Positions 14,906 to 21,879 of a DNA stretch of 21,879 bases are shown here, one piece after another. Under the pieces are notes generated by a model. That model ran no database searches, was not told where the DNA came from, and worked only from the letters and a program-made list of their open reading frames with translations. Numbering within the stretch: the stretch's first letter is position 1; each line of letters begins with the position of its first letter. Position numbers and translations under genes: made by a program. Source of the stretch: a virus. The DNA is taken from positions 1 to 21,879 of the IMG/VR virus record IMGVR_UViG_3300008266_011995; one strand, given 5' to 3'.

Positions 14906-15625
14906 ATGAAAAAAATATTAGATATTATTTCTAAAAACAAAAAACCGTTATTAATAATTGCTATTATTATTTTATTATTTGTTTTACTTGGTCTTTTTAA
15001 TAACAAGTATCATAAAAAAGAAATTAAAGTATTAAAGCAACAAATTGAACAGAAAGAAGAGGAGTTTAAAGAAGTAATGGCTGAAAAAGAGCGTTTACAA
15101 GATTCATCTGAATTTTATGAAGCAGCTGCCTATAAAGCAGATGCTGCAGTTGTTCAAGCAAAAGCTAAAGCAGAAAAATTACGTAAAGAAAAAGAAGCAG
15201 CATTAGCTGCACTAAATAATCTTCCCAAAGACGTTATTGATTCATTTTTTGTAAAACGCTATGTTCATGTAGAAAAAATCGGTGTTGATTTAGCTCTTGA
15301 TCAAAATGTAGGTAATGAAGTAGTGAAAGAATTAACTGAAAAAGATTTTTTAGTTACTGAAGTAAGTATAGAAAAAGACCAAAACAAATTATTAAGTGGC
15401 CAAGTAGATACATTAAAAGTAGCACTCAATTTTAATAAATCAGCATTAAATAAAGCCGATTCAGCTATTAAAATTAGAACTCAACAATTACAAATATCAA
15501 AAGATCTCGTTAGTATATTAGAAAAAGATCTTAAAACAGCAAAGAAAAAAGCATTTTGGGGCCGTATTAAAGGCGTTGGTGTAGGTGTTGCTGCTGGTAT
15601 AGTAATCGGTGTTATTGTTAAATAA
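14906..15625 (+). CDS. Two-segment membrane coiled-coil protein
   Basis: The 239-residue product has an N-terminal transmembrane helix (residues 14-31, PLLIIAIIILLFVLLGLF). Long charged helices follow, with coiled-coil character (35-105 and 160-215), and a Gly/Val-rich hydrophobic C-terminus (GRIKGVGVGVAAGIVIGVIV, 219-238). Lys-rich residues on the N-terminal side suggest that end lies in the cytoplasm. The layout fits an inner-membrane spanin-like subunit or another lysis or envelope protein, but no lipobox partner is visible. It begins 4 bases after the frameshifted gene and ends 42 bases before terminase. Confidence 0.6.
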   Translation: MKKILDIISKNKKPLLIIAIIILLFVLLGLFNNKYHKKEIKVLKQQIEQKEEEFKEVMAEKERLQDSSEFYEAAAYKADAAVVQAKAKAEKLRKEKEAALAALNNLPKDVIDSFFVKRYVHVEKIGVDLALDQNVGNEVVKELTEKDFLVTEVSIEKDQNKLLSGQVDTLKVALNFNKSALNKADSAIKIRTQQLQISKDLVSILEKDLKTAKKKAFWGRIKGVGVGVAAGIVIGVIVK

Positions 15626-15634
15626 TAATTTCTA

Positions 15635-15670
15635 CATGCACCTATATATTTATATATAAACACGTGCATG
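15635..15670 (+). promoter_or_regulatory. Hairpin covering the terminase start codon
   Basis: CATGCAC (15635-15641) pairs with GTGCATG (15664-15670), and TATATA (15643-15648) pairs with TATATA (15653-15658) around a TTTA loop. The terminase ATG (15668-15670) lies in the outer stem, so folding of the RNA could block translation. It is seen only as pairing potential. Confidence 0.35.
15646..15654 (+). promoter_or_regulatory. ATATTTATA motif, copy 5
   Basis: The 9-mer lies 13 bases before the terminase ATG, in the apical part of the hairpin 15635-15670. If transcription starts just downstream of it, the outer stem would not be complete in that RNA. Confidence 0.45.
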
Positions 15671-17248
15671 AGCGATCAGAATATTAAGGATATAATTAAG
15701 CAGGAGTACGTTAAATGCATGACGGATCCTGCACATTTCATGAAAAAATATTGTATGATCCAACACCCAACTAGGGGTCGCATACAATTCCATTTATATC
15801 CTTTCCAAGAAAAAGTACTATATCAATTCCAAAAAAATAATTACAACATAGTACTTAAATCTCGTCAGTTAGGTATCTCTACTCTTGTAGCTGGTTTTTC
15901 ATTATGGATGATGTTATTCCATAAAGATAAAAACGTGTTGTGTATTGCAACTAAGCAAGACACTGCTAAAAACATGGTTACTAAGGTAAGATTTATGTAT
16001 GACAATCTACCTTCGTGGTTAAAAGGTGCTGAGAAACCTTTGGAAAACAACAAACTTTTACTTAAATTGGCAAATGGCTCTCAAGTAAAAGCTGTTTCGG
16101 CTGCTAGCGATGCTGGTAGATCTGAAGCAGTATCTTTACTGATAATAGATGAGGCTGCGTTCATTGAAAGTATTGAAGAGATATTTGCTTCTGCTCAACA
16201 AACCTTAGCTACTGGTGGTGGATGCATAGCATTGTCTACTCCTAATGGTACAGGAAACTGGTTTCACCAAACATGGCAGAAAGCAGAAATAGGAGACAAT
16301 TCATTTGTACCTATTCGTTTACCATGGAGTGTACATCCTGAACGAAATCAAGAATGGAGGGTTAGACAAGATAGTGATTTGGGTTTAAGGATGGCTGCTC
16401 AAGAGTGTGATTGTGATTTTGCAACTTCAGGGGATACAGTATTTGAACCTGAAATTATAGGATGGTTTGAAGCTAATTTGTTAGATCCACTTGAAAAAAG
16501 AAGTGTAGATGGTAACTTATGGATATGGGAACAACCCGATTATAGCAAAAGTTATCTAGTAGTAGCCGACGTAGCTAGAGGTGATGGTAAAGACTATTCT
16601 GCGTGTCATGTGTTTGATATTGAAAATGCAACACAAGTAGCAGAATATAGAGGACAAATTGGTACTCGTGATTACGGCCATATGTTAGTAGGTATAGCAT
16701 CAGAATATAATGATGCTTTGTTATCAATAGAAAATGCTAACGTAGGTTGGGATACAGTACAAACAGCCATTGATAGGGGATATAGAAATTTATATTATTC
16801 TCCAAAACAAGATGCATTAACATCTGATCAATGGGCTAGACGATATGAAAGTGATGGAAATTTAGTGGCTGGTTTTACTACATCTGTAAAAACTAGACCA
16901 CTAATGATTGAAAAATTTAGAGAATATGCACATGAAAAATCATGTATTATTCGCTCAAAACGATTAATAGAAGAAATGAAGGTTTTCATTTGGAAAAACA
17001 GTAAAGCCCAAGCACAAGACGGATACAATGACGACTTAGTAATGTCATTTGCTATGGGATTATATTTACGTGATACAGCATTGCGTTTTAGAAAACACAA
17101 TATGGAACAAGATCGCGCAACCTTAACAGGATTTTCAGTAGATAAAGGATTTATGAATCCATATGCTGCTAGAGGCCATAATGCACCTAACGCATGGCAA
17201 ATGCCTACGGATCATGGCAATGAAGATCTTACTTGGTTATTAGGATAA
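15668..17248 (+). CDS. terL: Terminase large subunit, T4 gp17-like
   Basis: The 526-residue product is the DNA-packaging motor and headful nuclease. The ATPase half has a variant Walker A, SRQLGIST (65-72), Walker B LLIIDE (157-162) with catalytic E162, and coupling motif STPNGTG (190-196). The RNase H-fold nuclease half has VVADVARGDGKDYS with D301, LLSIENANVG with E355, and YNDDLVMS with D455/D456, giving the expected acidic triad. Length fits gp17-type terminases (about 520-610). It docks on the portal, whose gene follows at once. No small terminase is recognised nearby. Translation may be affected by the hairpin over its ATG. Confidence 0.95.
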   Translation: MSDQNIKDIIKQEYVKCMTDPAHFMKKYCMIQHPTRGRIQFHLYPFQEKVLYQFQKNNYNIVLKSRQLGISTLVAGFSLWMMLFHKDKNVLCIATKQDTAKNMVTKVRFMYDNLPSWLKGAEKPLENNKLLLKLANGSQVKAVSAASDAGRSEAVSLLIIDEAAFIESIEEIFASAQQTLATGGGCIALSTPNGTGNWFHQTWQKAEIGDNSFVPIRLPWSVHPERNQEWRVRQDSDLGLRMAAQECDCDFATSGDTVFEPEIIGWFEANLLDPLEKRSVDGNLWIWEQPDYSKSYLVVADVARGDGKDYSACHVFDIENATQVAEYRGQIGTRDYGHMLVGIASEYNDALLSIENANVGWDTVQTAIDRGYRNLYYSPKQDALTSDQWARRYESDGNLVAGFTTSVKTRPLMIEKFREYAHEKSCIIRSKRLIEEMKVFIWKNSKAQAQDGYNDDLVMSFAMGLYLRDTALRFRKHNMEQDRATLTGFSVDKGFMNPYAARGHNAPNAWQMPTDHGNEDLTWLLG

Positions 17249-17250
17249 AA

Positions 17251-17259
17251 ATATTTATA
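17251..17259 (+). promoter_or_regulatory. ATATTTATA motif, copy 6
   Basis: The 9-mer fills the 14-base gap between the terminase stop and the portal ATG at 17263, ending 3 bases before the ATG. The same spacing is seen at 10112-10120. Confidence 0.4.
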
Positions 17260-17262
17260 CAC

Positions 17263-19125
17263 ATGATAGACACATCTTTATTTGGTAGGTTAAAAAGATT
17301 ATTTTCAACTGACGTTATTATTCGTAATGTTGGTGGTAATCAAGTATCAGTAATAGACACTGATCATATTCAATCAACAGGAGTAGTACAAACCAATATG
17401 TACCCTGAAAGATACCAGAGAATATATACTGGTGGTTTAGGTACATACATTGGTAATGCTCCTTACTCTAATTATACAATATTAAGACCGCAGTTATACA
17501 ATGACTATGAAGTAATGGACGGTGATCCAATCGTAGCATCTGTATTGGATATTGTAGCTGACGAATCTACACTTAAAAATGGTGCAGGTGAAGTGTTAGC
17601 TATTAAATCACCTGACGAAAATATTCAAAGAATATTATATAATTTATTCTACGATATATTAAATATCGAATTTAACCTTTGGGGTTGGGTTCGCTCAATG
17701 TGTAAGTATGGTGATTTTTATCTACATTTACACATCTCAGAAAAATATGGTGTTTATCAAGTAATACCTCTTAACGTTTACAACGTTATCCGTGTAGAAG
17801 GACTTGACCCTAAAAACCCAGCTTATGTGGAGTTTAGAGTTGAACCAAATGCATCATATACAGGTGTATTAGGAATGAGTGATAAAACAAGTGTTAAGTT
17901 TGAAAACTATGAAATAGCAAACTTTAGATTATTAGGTGACTATAACTTCCTTCCTTATGGCCGTTCATATATTGAACCAGCTCGTAAGATATTTAAGCAA
18001 TTAGCATTGATGGAAGATGCAATGTTAATTCACCGTATTTTAAGAGCACCGCAACGTCGTGTTTATTATGTTGATACAGGAAATATTCCACCGAATGAGA
18101 TTCCTACATTCATGGAAAAATTAAAAACGCAAACACAACGTACTCCATTTACAGATCCTAAAACAGGTGAATATAATTTACGTTACAACATGATGAACGT
18201 AAATGAAGATTTCTATGTACCTGTTAGAGGTGGAAATACAAATACTAAAATTGAAACATTACCTGGTCTTGAATATAATGCAATTGAAGACGTAGTATAT
18301 TTAAGAGATAAAATGTTAGCTGCTATGAAAGTTCCTAAGGCATTCTTAGGATATGAAGCTGACGTTGAAGGTAAATCTACATTAGCACAACAAGATATTC
18401 GTTTTGCTCGTACAATTGAGCGTATTCAACGTATAGTAGTGAGTGAATTAACTAAAATTGCGTTAGTACACTTATATGCGCAAGGATATACTGACGAGAA
18501 TTTAACGAATTTTGAGTTGGAATTAACTACACCATCAATTGTATACGATCAAGAACGTATTGCATTGATGAAGGAAAAAGTTGATCTAGCTAAAAATATT
18601 ATGGATGCTAGCTTGTTCCCATCAGACTATATCTACGATTACTTATTCCATATGAGTGAAGACAAATATGATGAGTTACGTGATCAAGTAGTTGAAGACA
18701 AAAAGCGCCAATTCCGTTTATCTCAAATTGAAAATGAGGGTAACGACCCAGTTATGAGTGGTCAATCATACGGAACACCACATGATTTAGCATCACTATA
18801 CGGAAAAGGACGTAACGGAGTAGGTGTACCGCCAGCATATGATGAAACAAATCCTGTTGGAAAACCACAAGAAAAAACATCAGTGTATAATACACAGAAA
18901 CGCACATTGGGTAAAGATCCATTAGGAAAAAGTATAGATATCCAACCAGACTCACCTAAACCCGCTGAACCTAAAAATGGTTCACCTCTAGCACTTGAAA
19001 GTACTAAGGCTATATACATGCAGAATAAACAAATGCTTGAGGAAATGTTTAAAAAATCTAATGTATTTGACAAAGAGAACACTGGAGATTCGCTGCTGGA
19101 TGAATCAAATATTAAAGATATATAA
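17263..19125 (+). CDS. Portal protein, T4 gp20-like
   Basis: I take ATG 17263 (MIDTSLFGRLKRLFSTD), not the in-frame TTG at 17233. The extra ten residues from TTG lie in the terminase gene and spell the ATATTTATA motif. The 620-residue product shows the T4-type portal core: DGDPIVASVLDIVADEST, then WGWVRSMCKYGDFYLHLH, a region with ISEKYGVYQVIPLNVYNVIR, then DAMLIHRILRAPQRRVYYVD and VPKAFLGYEADVEGKSTLAQ. It forms the dodecameric ring at one head vertex for DNA entry and tail joining. The C-terminal 120 residues are Pro/Gly-rich and probably flexible. Unlike T4, no sheath and tube genes separate it from terminase. Confidence 0.93.
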   Translation: MIDTSLFGRLKRLFSTDVIIRNVGGNQVSVIDTDHIQSTGVVQTNMYPERYQRIYTGGLGTYIGNAPYSNYTILRPQLYNDYEVMDGDPIVASVLDIVADESTLKNGAGEVLAIKSPDENIQRILYNLFYDILNIEFNLWGWVRSMCKYGDFYLHLHISEKYGVYQVIPLNVYNVIRVEGLDPKNPAYVEFRVEPNASYTGVLGMSDKTSVKFENYEIANFRLLGDYNFLPYGRSYIEPARKIFKQLALMEDAMLIHRILRAPQRRVYYVDTGNIPPNEIPTFMEKLKTQTQRTPFTDPKTGEYNLRYNMMNVNEDFYVPVRGGNTNTKIETLPGLEYNAIEDVVYLRDKMLAAMKVPKAFLGYEADVEGKSTLAQQDIRFARTIERIQRIVVSELTKIALVHLYAQGYTDENLTNFELELTTPSIVYDQERIALMKEKVDLAKNIMDASLFPSDYIYDYLFHMSEDKYDELRDQVVEDKKRQFRLSQIENEGNDPVMSGQSYGTPHDLASLYGKGRNGVGVPPAYDETNPVGKPQEKTSVYNTQKRTLGKDPLGKSIDIQPDSPKPAEPKNGSPLALESTKAIYMQNKQMLEEMFKKSNVFDKENTGDSLLDESNIKDI

Positions 19126-19133
19126 TAAAATAC

Positions 19134-19142
19134 ATATTTATA
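19134..19142 (+). promoter_or_regulatory. ATATTTATA motif, copy 7
   Basis: The 9-mer lies after the portal gene and 17 bases before the GTG start at 19160, the same spacing as copy 2. Confidence 0.45.
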
Positions 19143-19159
19143 ATTAGTAAATTCATAGT

Positions 19160-20011
19160 GTGAAACTAAAACATAATAAATTTAAAAATACTGGTATTTT
19201 ATTTGAACTTCTCACCAGGCAAATCACTGCTGATATCATGTCTAATAAAGATTCAGCAGCTGTTGGTATCGTAAAAAATTATTTTTCGCGCGGCGAGATT
19301 GCCAAAGAATATAAGTTATACCAAACATTAACTAAGGTAACATCATTAAGTGAAGCTAAAGCCGAAATTGTTATTTCGTCTACTATTAAATTAGCTGAAC
19401 GTTTAAATCGTTCTAATCTCCGCAAAGAAAAATATAACTTAATTAAAGAAATTAAGGAAAACTACGATTTAGAAGAGTTTTTCAAAGCAAAAATACACAA
19501 CTATAAAGCACAGGCTGCTATCTATAATTTAATAGAAGCGCATATTTCAAGTGAGTTTATAGATCCTTCTTTTGTTGTTGATAACAAAGTAACTTTACTT
19601 GAGTTTTTAACGAAACAAAACGTAGATAAAAATAAGATTGAAGATCAAGTAATGCTTGAATATACTTCTCAAGACAAAGCTACCCGTAATTTGATTTCTA
19701 AAATAATGATTGAGAAATTTAATGAAAAGTATGCTAATTTGTTGCCTGAGCAGCGTGATGTATTAAGAATATATATTAATAAAATATCTAATACTGTTTC
19801 TTTACGTGAATACGTTAACAAGAGCTTTGAAGATGTTAAAAAATCATTAGTTGAATTAAGTGCTAAAGTTGCTGATCAAAGAACACAGATCAAACTTAAA
19901 GAACTTCAATCAATTATTAAGCCACTTGACAAAAATGAATCAGTTAAAGATGAAGATATATTAAATCTTCTTCAGTTTCATGAACTAATCCATGAAATCA
20001 AAACATTATGA
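19160..20011 (+). CDS. Conserved portal-adjacent phage protein
   Basis: The start is GTG, giving (M)KLKHNKFKNTGILFELLTRQ. The 283-residue product is almost wholly helical, with no membrane segment or cysteine cluster. Its opening (KHNKFKNTGILFELLTRQIT) is a pattern I recall in aquatic T4-like phages, in a gene next to the portal. Later features include HNYKAQAAIYNLIEAHIS and EQRDVLRIYINKISNTVSLR. By position between portal and scaffold-like genes it may be a head-core, head-completion or packaging protein. No enzymatic motif is seen. Its TGA overlaps the next ATG (ATGA). Confidence 0.7.
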   Translation: MKLKHNKFKNTGILFELLTRQITADIMSNKDSAAVGIVKNYFSRGEIAKEYKLYQTLTKVTSLSEAKAEIVISSTIKLAERLNRSNLRKEKYNLIKEIKENYDLEEFFKAKIHNYKAQAAIYNLIEAHISSEFIDPSFVVDNKVTLLEFLTKQNVDKNKIEDQVMLEYTSQDKATRNLISKIMIEKFNEKYANLLPEQRDVLRIYINKISNTVSLREYVNKSFEDVKKSLVELSAKVADQRTQIKLKELQSIIKPLDKNESVKDEDILNLLQFHELIHEIKTL

Positions 20012-20598
20012 TACCAGAGGCATTAAAAAAATATATTGATGAATTAATTACGTCTCATTTAGAAGAAATGGACGGTGCTACATCAACTACTGCTAGCGCT
20101 GGTGGTGAATATACTAGCAAATATTTTCTTAAAAAACCTAAAAAGTTAGAAGAAAAAACACCAACATTAGCTGCAGGAACAGCTAATATTAGCACATATA
20201 CTAAAGATGGTTTTACAAAAGCTAAAGAAGGCATGCCATCTGATTCTAAAATATACGATTACAAACAATTTCCTGCAAAACCAGAACCAAAAAGATATAA
20301 ATTGTATAAGGAAGCATTAAAAGATATGATTAAAGACGAATTATTAAACGAAATTTCATATCGCCGTTTTGCAGAAAACGTATCTAAAATTTCTTCTGAA
20401 CGTAAAATTACTCGTGCATTAAATGAAGTTAGAAAACGCATTAGAGAGATTGAACAAGTAATTGAATATTCTAATAGATTAAAAACTGAAAATACAATTA
20501 AAAAAGAATCATTTTGGACTTCAAAAACAGAGCAATTAAGTGCATTGTCTGAAAGACTTAATGAATTATCAAATAAAATTAGAACTTTATCTCAATAA
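20008..20598 (+). CDS. Prohead core-like protein with candidate protease sites
   Basis: The ATG overlaps the upstream stop by 4 bases. The 196-residue product starts MIPEALKKYIDELITSHLEE, followed by MDGATSTTASAGGEY. A helix ending in LEE and then a Gly/Thr/Ser/Ala-rich linker is the layout of a cleavable propeptide. A second copy of this arrangement occurs at residues 103-118 (ALKDMIKDELLNEISY). The C-terminal 80 residues are a charged coiled coil (ALNEVRKRIREIEQVIEYSN and onward). Position and composition suggest a prohead core or scaffold component cut by a prohead protease, which is not in this window. No firm family. Confidence 0.6.
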   Translation: MIPEALKKYIDELITSHLEEMDGATSTTASAGGEYTSKYFLKKPKKLEEKTPTLAAGTANISTYTKDGFTKAKEGMPSDSKIYDYKQFPAKPEPKRYKLYKEALKDMIKDELLNEISYRRFAENVSKISSERKITRALNEVRKRIREIEQVIEYSNRLKTENTIKKESFWTSKTEQLSALSERLNELSNKIRTLSQ

Positions 20599-20605
20599 TT
20601 AAAAT

Positions 20606-21106
20606 ATGAAAGACGATAAAAAAATATTAAGTAAAGAAGAGCTTAAGAAAAAGCTTGACGAATTAGGTGATGAAATCAAATATCGTGTAGCTGAAGCTAA
20701 AAAAGCTGACGCAAGTATAGCTGGTGCTCATAAAACTGATATTAGTGAGTTGATGAAAGGCTATCGCGAAATGAAAGAAGCATACGAAAGAATGTTAAGA
20801 ACTGAAGCTGAATCATTACAACTTGAAGATATTTTAGCGTCTTTAGCTGAAGAAAAAGAAGAAGATCCTAAAAAAGTTGAAGAAAGAGAAAAACTTCATG
20901 AAGATAGAGTTAAGGCTTTTGATGAATTAATTGATATGGTTGCTAAAATTAAAGCAGCTTTACCAAAAGCTAAAAAACAAACTGAACAATACTATAAAAA
21001 GAACCCAAAATCATTTGCTGTTGTATTTTCTACTGATCAGATGAAAAAAGATTTAGCAGAAATTTTGGAACAATTAGTTGGTAAAGAAGAAAAAACCGAA
21101 GAATAA
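20606..21106 (+). CDS. Charged coiled-coil, scaffold-like protein
   Basis: The 166-residue product is nearly all Lys/Glu/Asp/Ala/Leu and should be one or two long helices (ELKKKLDELGDEIKYRVAEA, LMKGYREMKEAYERMLR, ILASLAEEKEEDPKKVEERE). It has no cysteine and one short aromatic patch (FAVVFSTDQM). Such composition is typical of prohead core and scaffold proteins, such as T4 gp67/gp68/gp22, but I see no direct sequence match. Its stop shares one base with the next start (TAATG). Function inferred from position and composition. Confidence 0.6.
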   Translation: MKDDKKILSKEELKKKLDELGDEIKYRVAEAKKADASIAGAHKTDISELMKGYREMKEAYERMLRTEAESLQLEDILASLAEEKEEDPKKVEEREKLHEDRVKAFDELIDMVAKIKAALPKAKKQTEQYYKKNPKSFAVVFSTDQMKKDLAEILEQLVGKEEKTEE

Positions 21107-21879
21107 TGAAAAGTATTAGCGTACAATACCAAGAGTTAAAAGAGGGTAAAATGACTCAACATCAATTTTTGCGTAATGCAAGAATGATGTTCCCTAACTT
21201 TGTAACTAACCATAACTCATTCGATGATTCAGTTAAAATCCTTAAAAATAAAGGATTACTGAATGAAGGTAATGCTGTAAAAGGTACTCCTGATAAGGCT
21301 CCTACTTACGATTACCCAACTCAACCTGGTAAGTACATGAAAGTTGTACAAGAACCAGAAGTTGATGAACAAGATGGCATTTATCCTGCTACTACTGTAA
21401 CAGATATTCCTAAAGAGGAAGTTAGCAAGCCAATTAAGAGCAAAACTAGGCCTGATGGTTTAGAACCAATTAAGGATAAAGACACTAAAAACGAGATGAA
21501 GAAAATTCGCATCGTTAAAGAGTCAAAAAAAAACTTAACTGAAGCTAACATAGCTTTTGCTTTGTTTGCTCCTGATTTAGCTAAAAGTATGGGTCGTATA
21601 GCTGAAGCAGAGGATCTTTCTCCTGATGCTAAGGCTTTTATTGATATGATTGAAAAAAATCCTACAATTAAAGGCAGACTTGAAAAAATAAGCAATCCTA
21701 AAGAAATAGAAGACATAGTCTCTAAACTATTTGCAAAAATAGACCCAGAAGTTCTAAAAAACATACCAGGAGTAAAATCCGCTGTAACAAAAGGAATAAG
21801 CAAAATCGCAGGTATTTCTGATAAAGAAGAATTTCGTCCTGGAGTTGATTTAGGTAAATCATCTGAAAAATTTTTAGGC
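21106..21879 (+). CDS. Conserved phage head-region protein, 3' truncated by window edge
   Basis: The frame runs open from ATG 21106 to the last base, giving 258 residues with no stop. It starts MKSISVQYQELKEGKMTQHQ, FLRNARMMFPNFVTNHNSFD and DSVKILKNKGLLNEG. The FLRNARMMFPNFVTNHNSFD block is one I recall from the N-termini of aquatic phage head-region proteins of unknown role. LLNEG (51-55) and NLTEAN (143-148) resemble prohead-protease sites (LxE before a small residue). The middle is Pro/Lys-rich and probably disordered; after residue 145 it is helical (IAFALFAPDLAKSMGRIAEA). Candidate roles are scaffold, core or internal head protein. The C-terminus is unknown. Confidence 0.65.
   Translation, partial: MKSISVQYQELKEGKMTQHQFLRNARMMFPNFVTNHNSFDDSVKILKNKGLLNEGNAVKGTPDKAPTYDYPTQPGKYMKVVQEPEVDEQDGIYPATTVTDIPKEEVSKPIKSKTRPDGLEPIKDKDTKNEMKKIRIVKESKKNLTEANIAFALFAPDLAKSMGRIAEAEDLSPDAKAFIDMIEKNPTIKGRLEKISNPKEIEDIVSKLFAKIDPEVLKNIPGVKSAVTKGISKIAGISDKEEFRPGVDLGKSSEKFLG

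Noticed and set aside
17233-17262. TTG start giving a ten-residue longer portal protein
   Set aside because: The extra residues come from the terminase end and the ATATTTATA motif; ATG 17263 gives a normal portal N-terminus.
18752-19082. Two antisense open frames inside the portal gene
   Set aside because: They oppose a clear portal C-terminus and have low-quality composition.
21381-21803. Antisense frame of 140 residues
   Set aside because: It lies wholly inside the open sense frame starting at 21106, which has recognisable phage content and is coupled to the upstream gene.

Overview
The window looks like part of a T4-like tailed-phage genome (Caudoviricetes, myovirus-type packaging genes) that infects a Bacteroidota host. 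All genes I accept are on the + strand. They are tightly packed (many 1-4 base overlaps) and A+T rich. None of the starts I inspected has a convincing Shine-Dalgarno sequence, and some promoters fit the Bacteroidota pattern (TTTG, 19-20 bases, TAnnTTTA). I see no tRNA, rRNA, CRISPR array, insertion sequence or integrase. There is no gene-free stretch over 300 bases.

Layout. (1) 1-2658: 3' part of an Oar-like TonB-dependent outer-membrane receptor, a bacterial-type gene, closed by a strong terminator. (2) 2735-9284: accessory and virion-associated genes. They are a ParB-like/zinc-metallopeptidase fusion, a zinc-ribbon protein, a small membrane coiled-coil protein, a Cys-rich mini-protein, a sulfotransferase, a cupin-like protein, and Lys-rich proteins built from short phage mini-domains. 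(3) 9342-10948: a DnaQ-type exonuclease, a small beta-barrel protein and a winged-helix-like protein, ending in a palindrome-rich gap with a terminator. (4) 11082-13809: enzyme genes, namely a conserved HCDxH family protein, a damaged FAD oxidoreductase, two small unknowns and a P-loop kinase-like protein. (5) 13829-21879: head assembly and packaging. It holds a frameshifted acidic protein, a two-helix membrane coiled-coil protein, large terminase, portal, and four conserved or scaffold-like genes, the last cut by the window end.

Regulation appears to fall into two classes. The enzyme genes at 11082 and 12751 carry host-like promoters whose -7 box ends 4 bases before ATG. Seven other units, including terminase and portal, carry the 9-mer ATATTTATA 3-20 bases before the start. 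This resembles an early (host polymerase) versus late (phage factor) split, but that is inference.

Most interesting points: a host-type TonB receptor abutting phage genes; a polyvalent-style ParB/zincin fusion; a shared short amphipathic N-terminus with LxE-type sites that may be a capsid-targeting tag; the ATATTTATA motif; and two broken genes.
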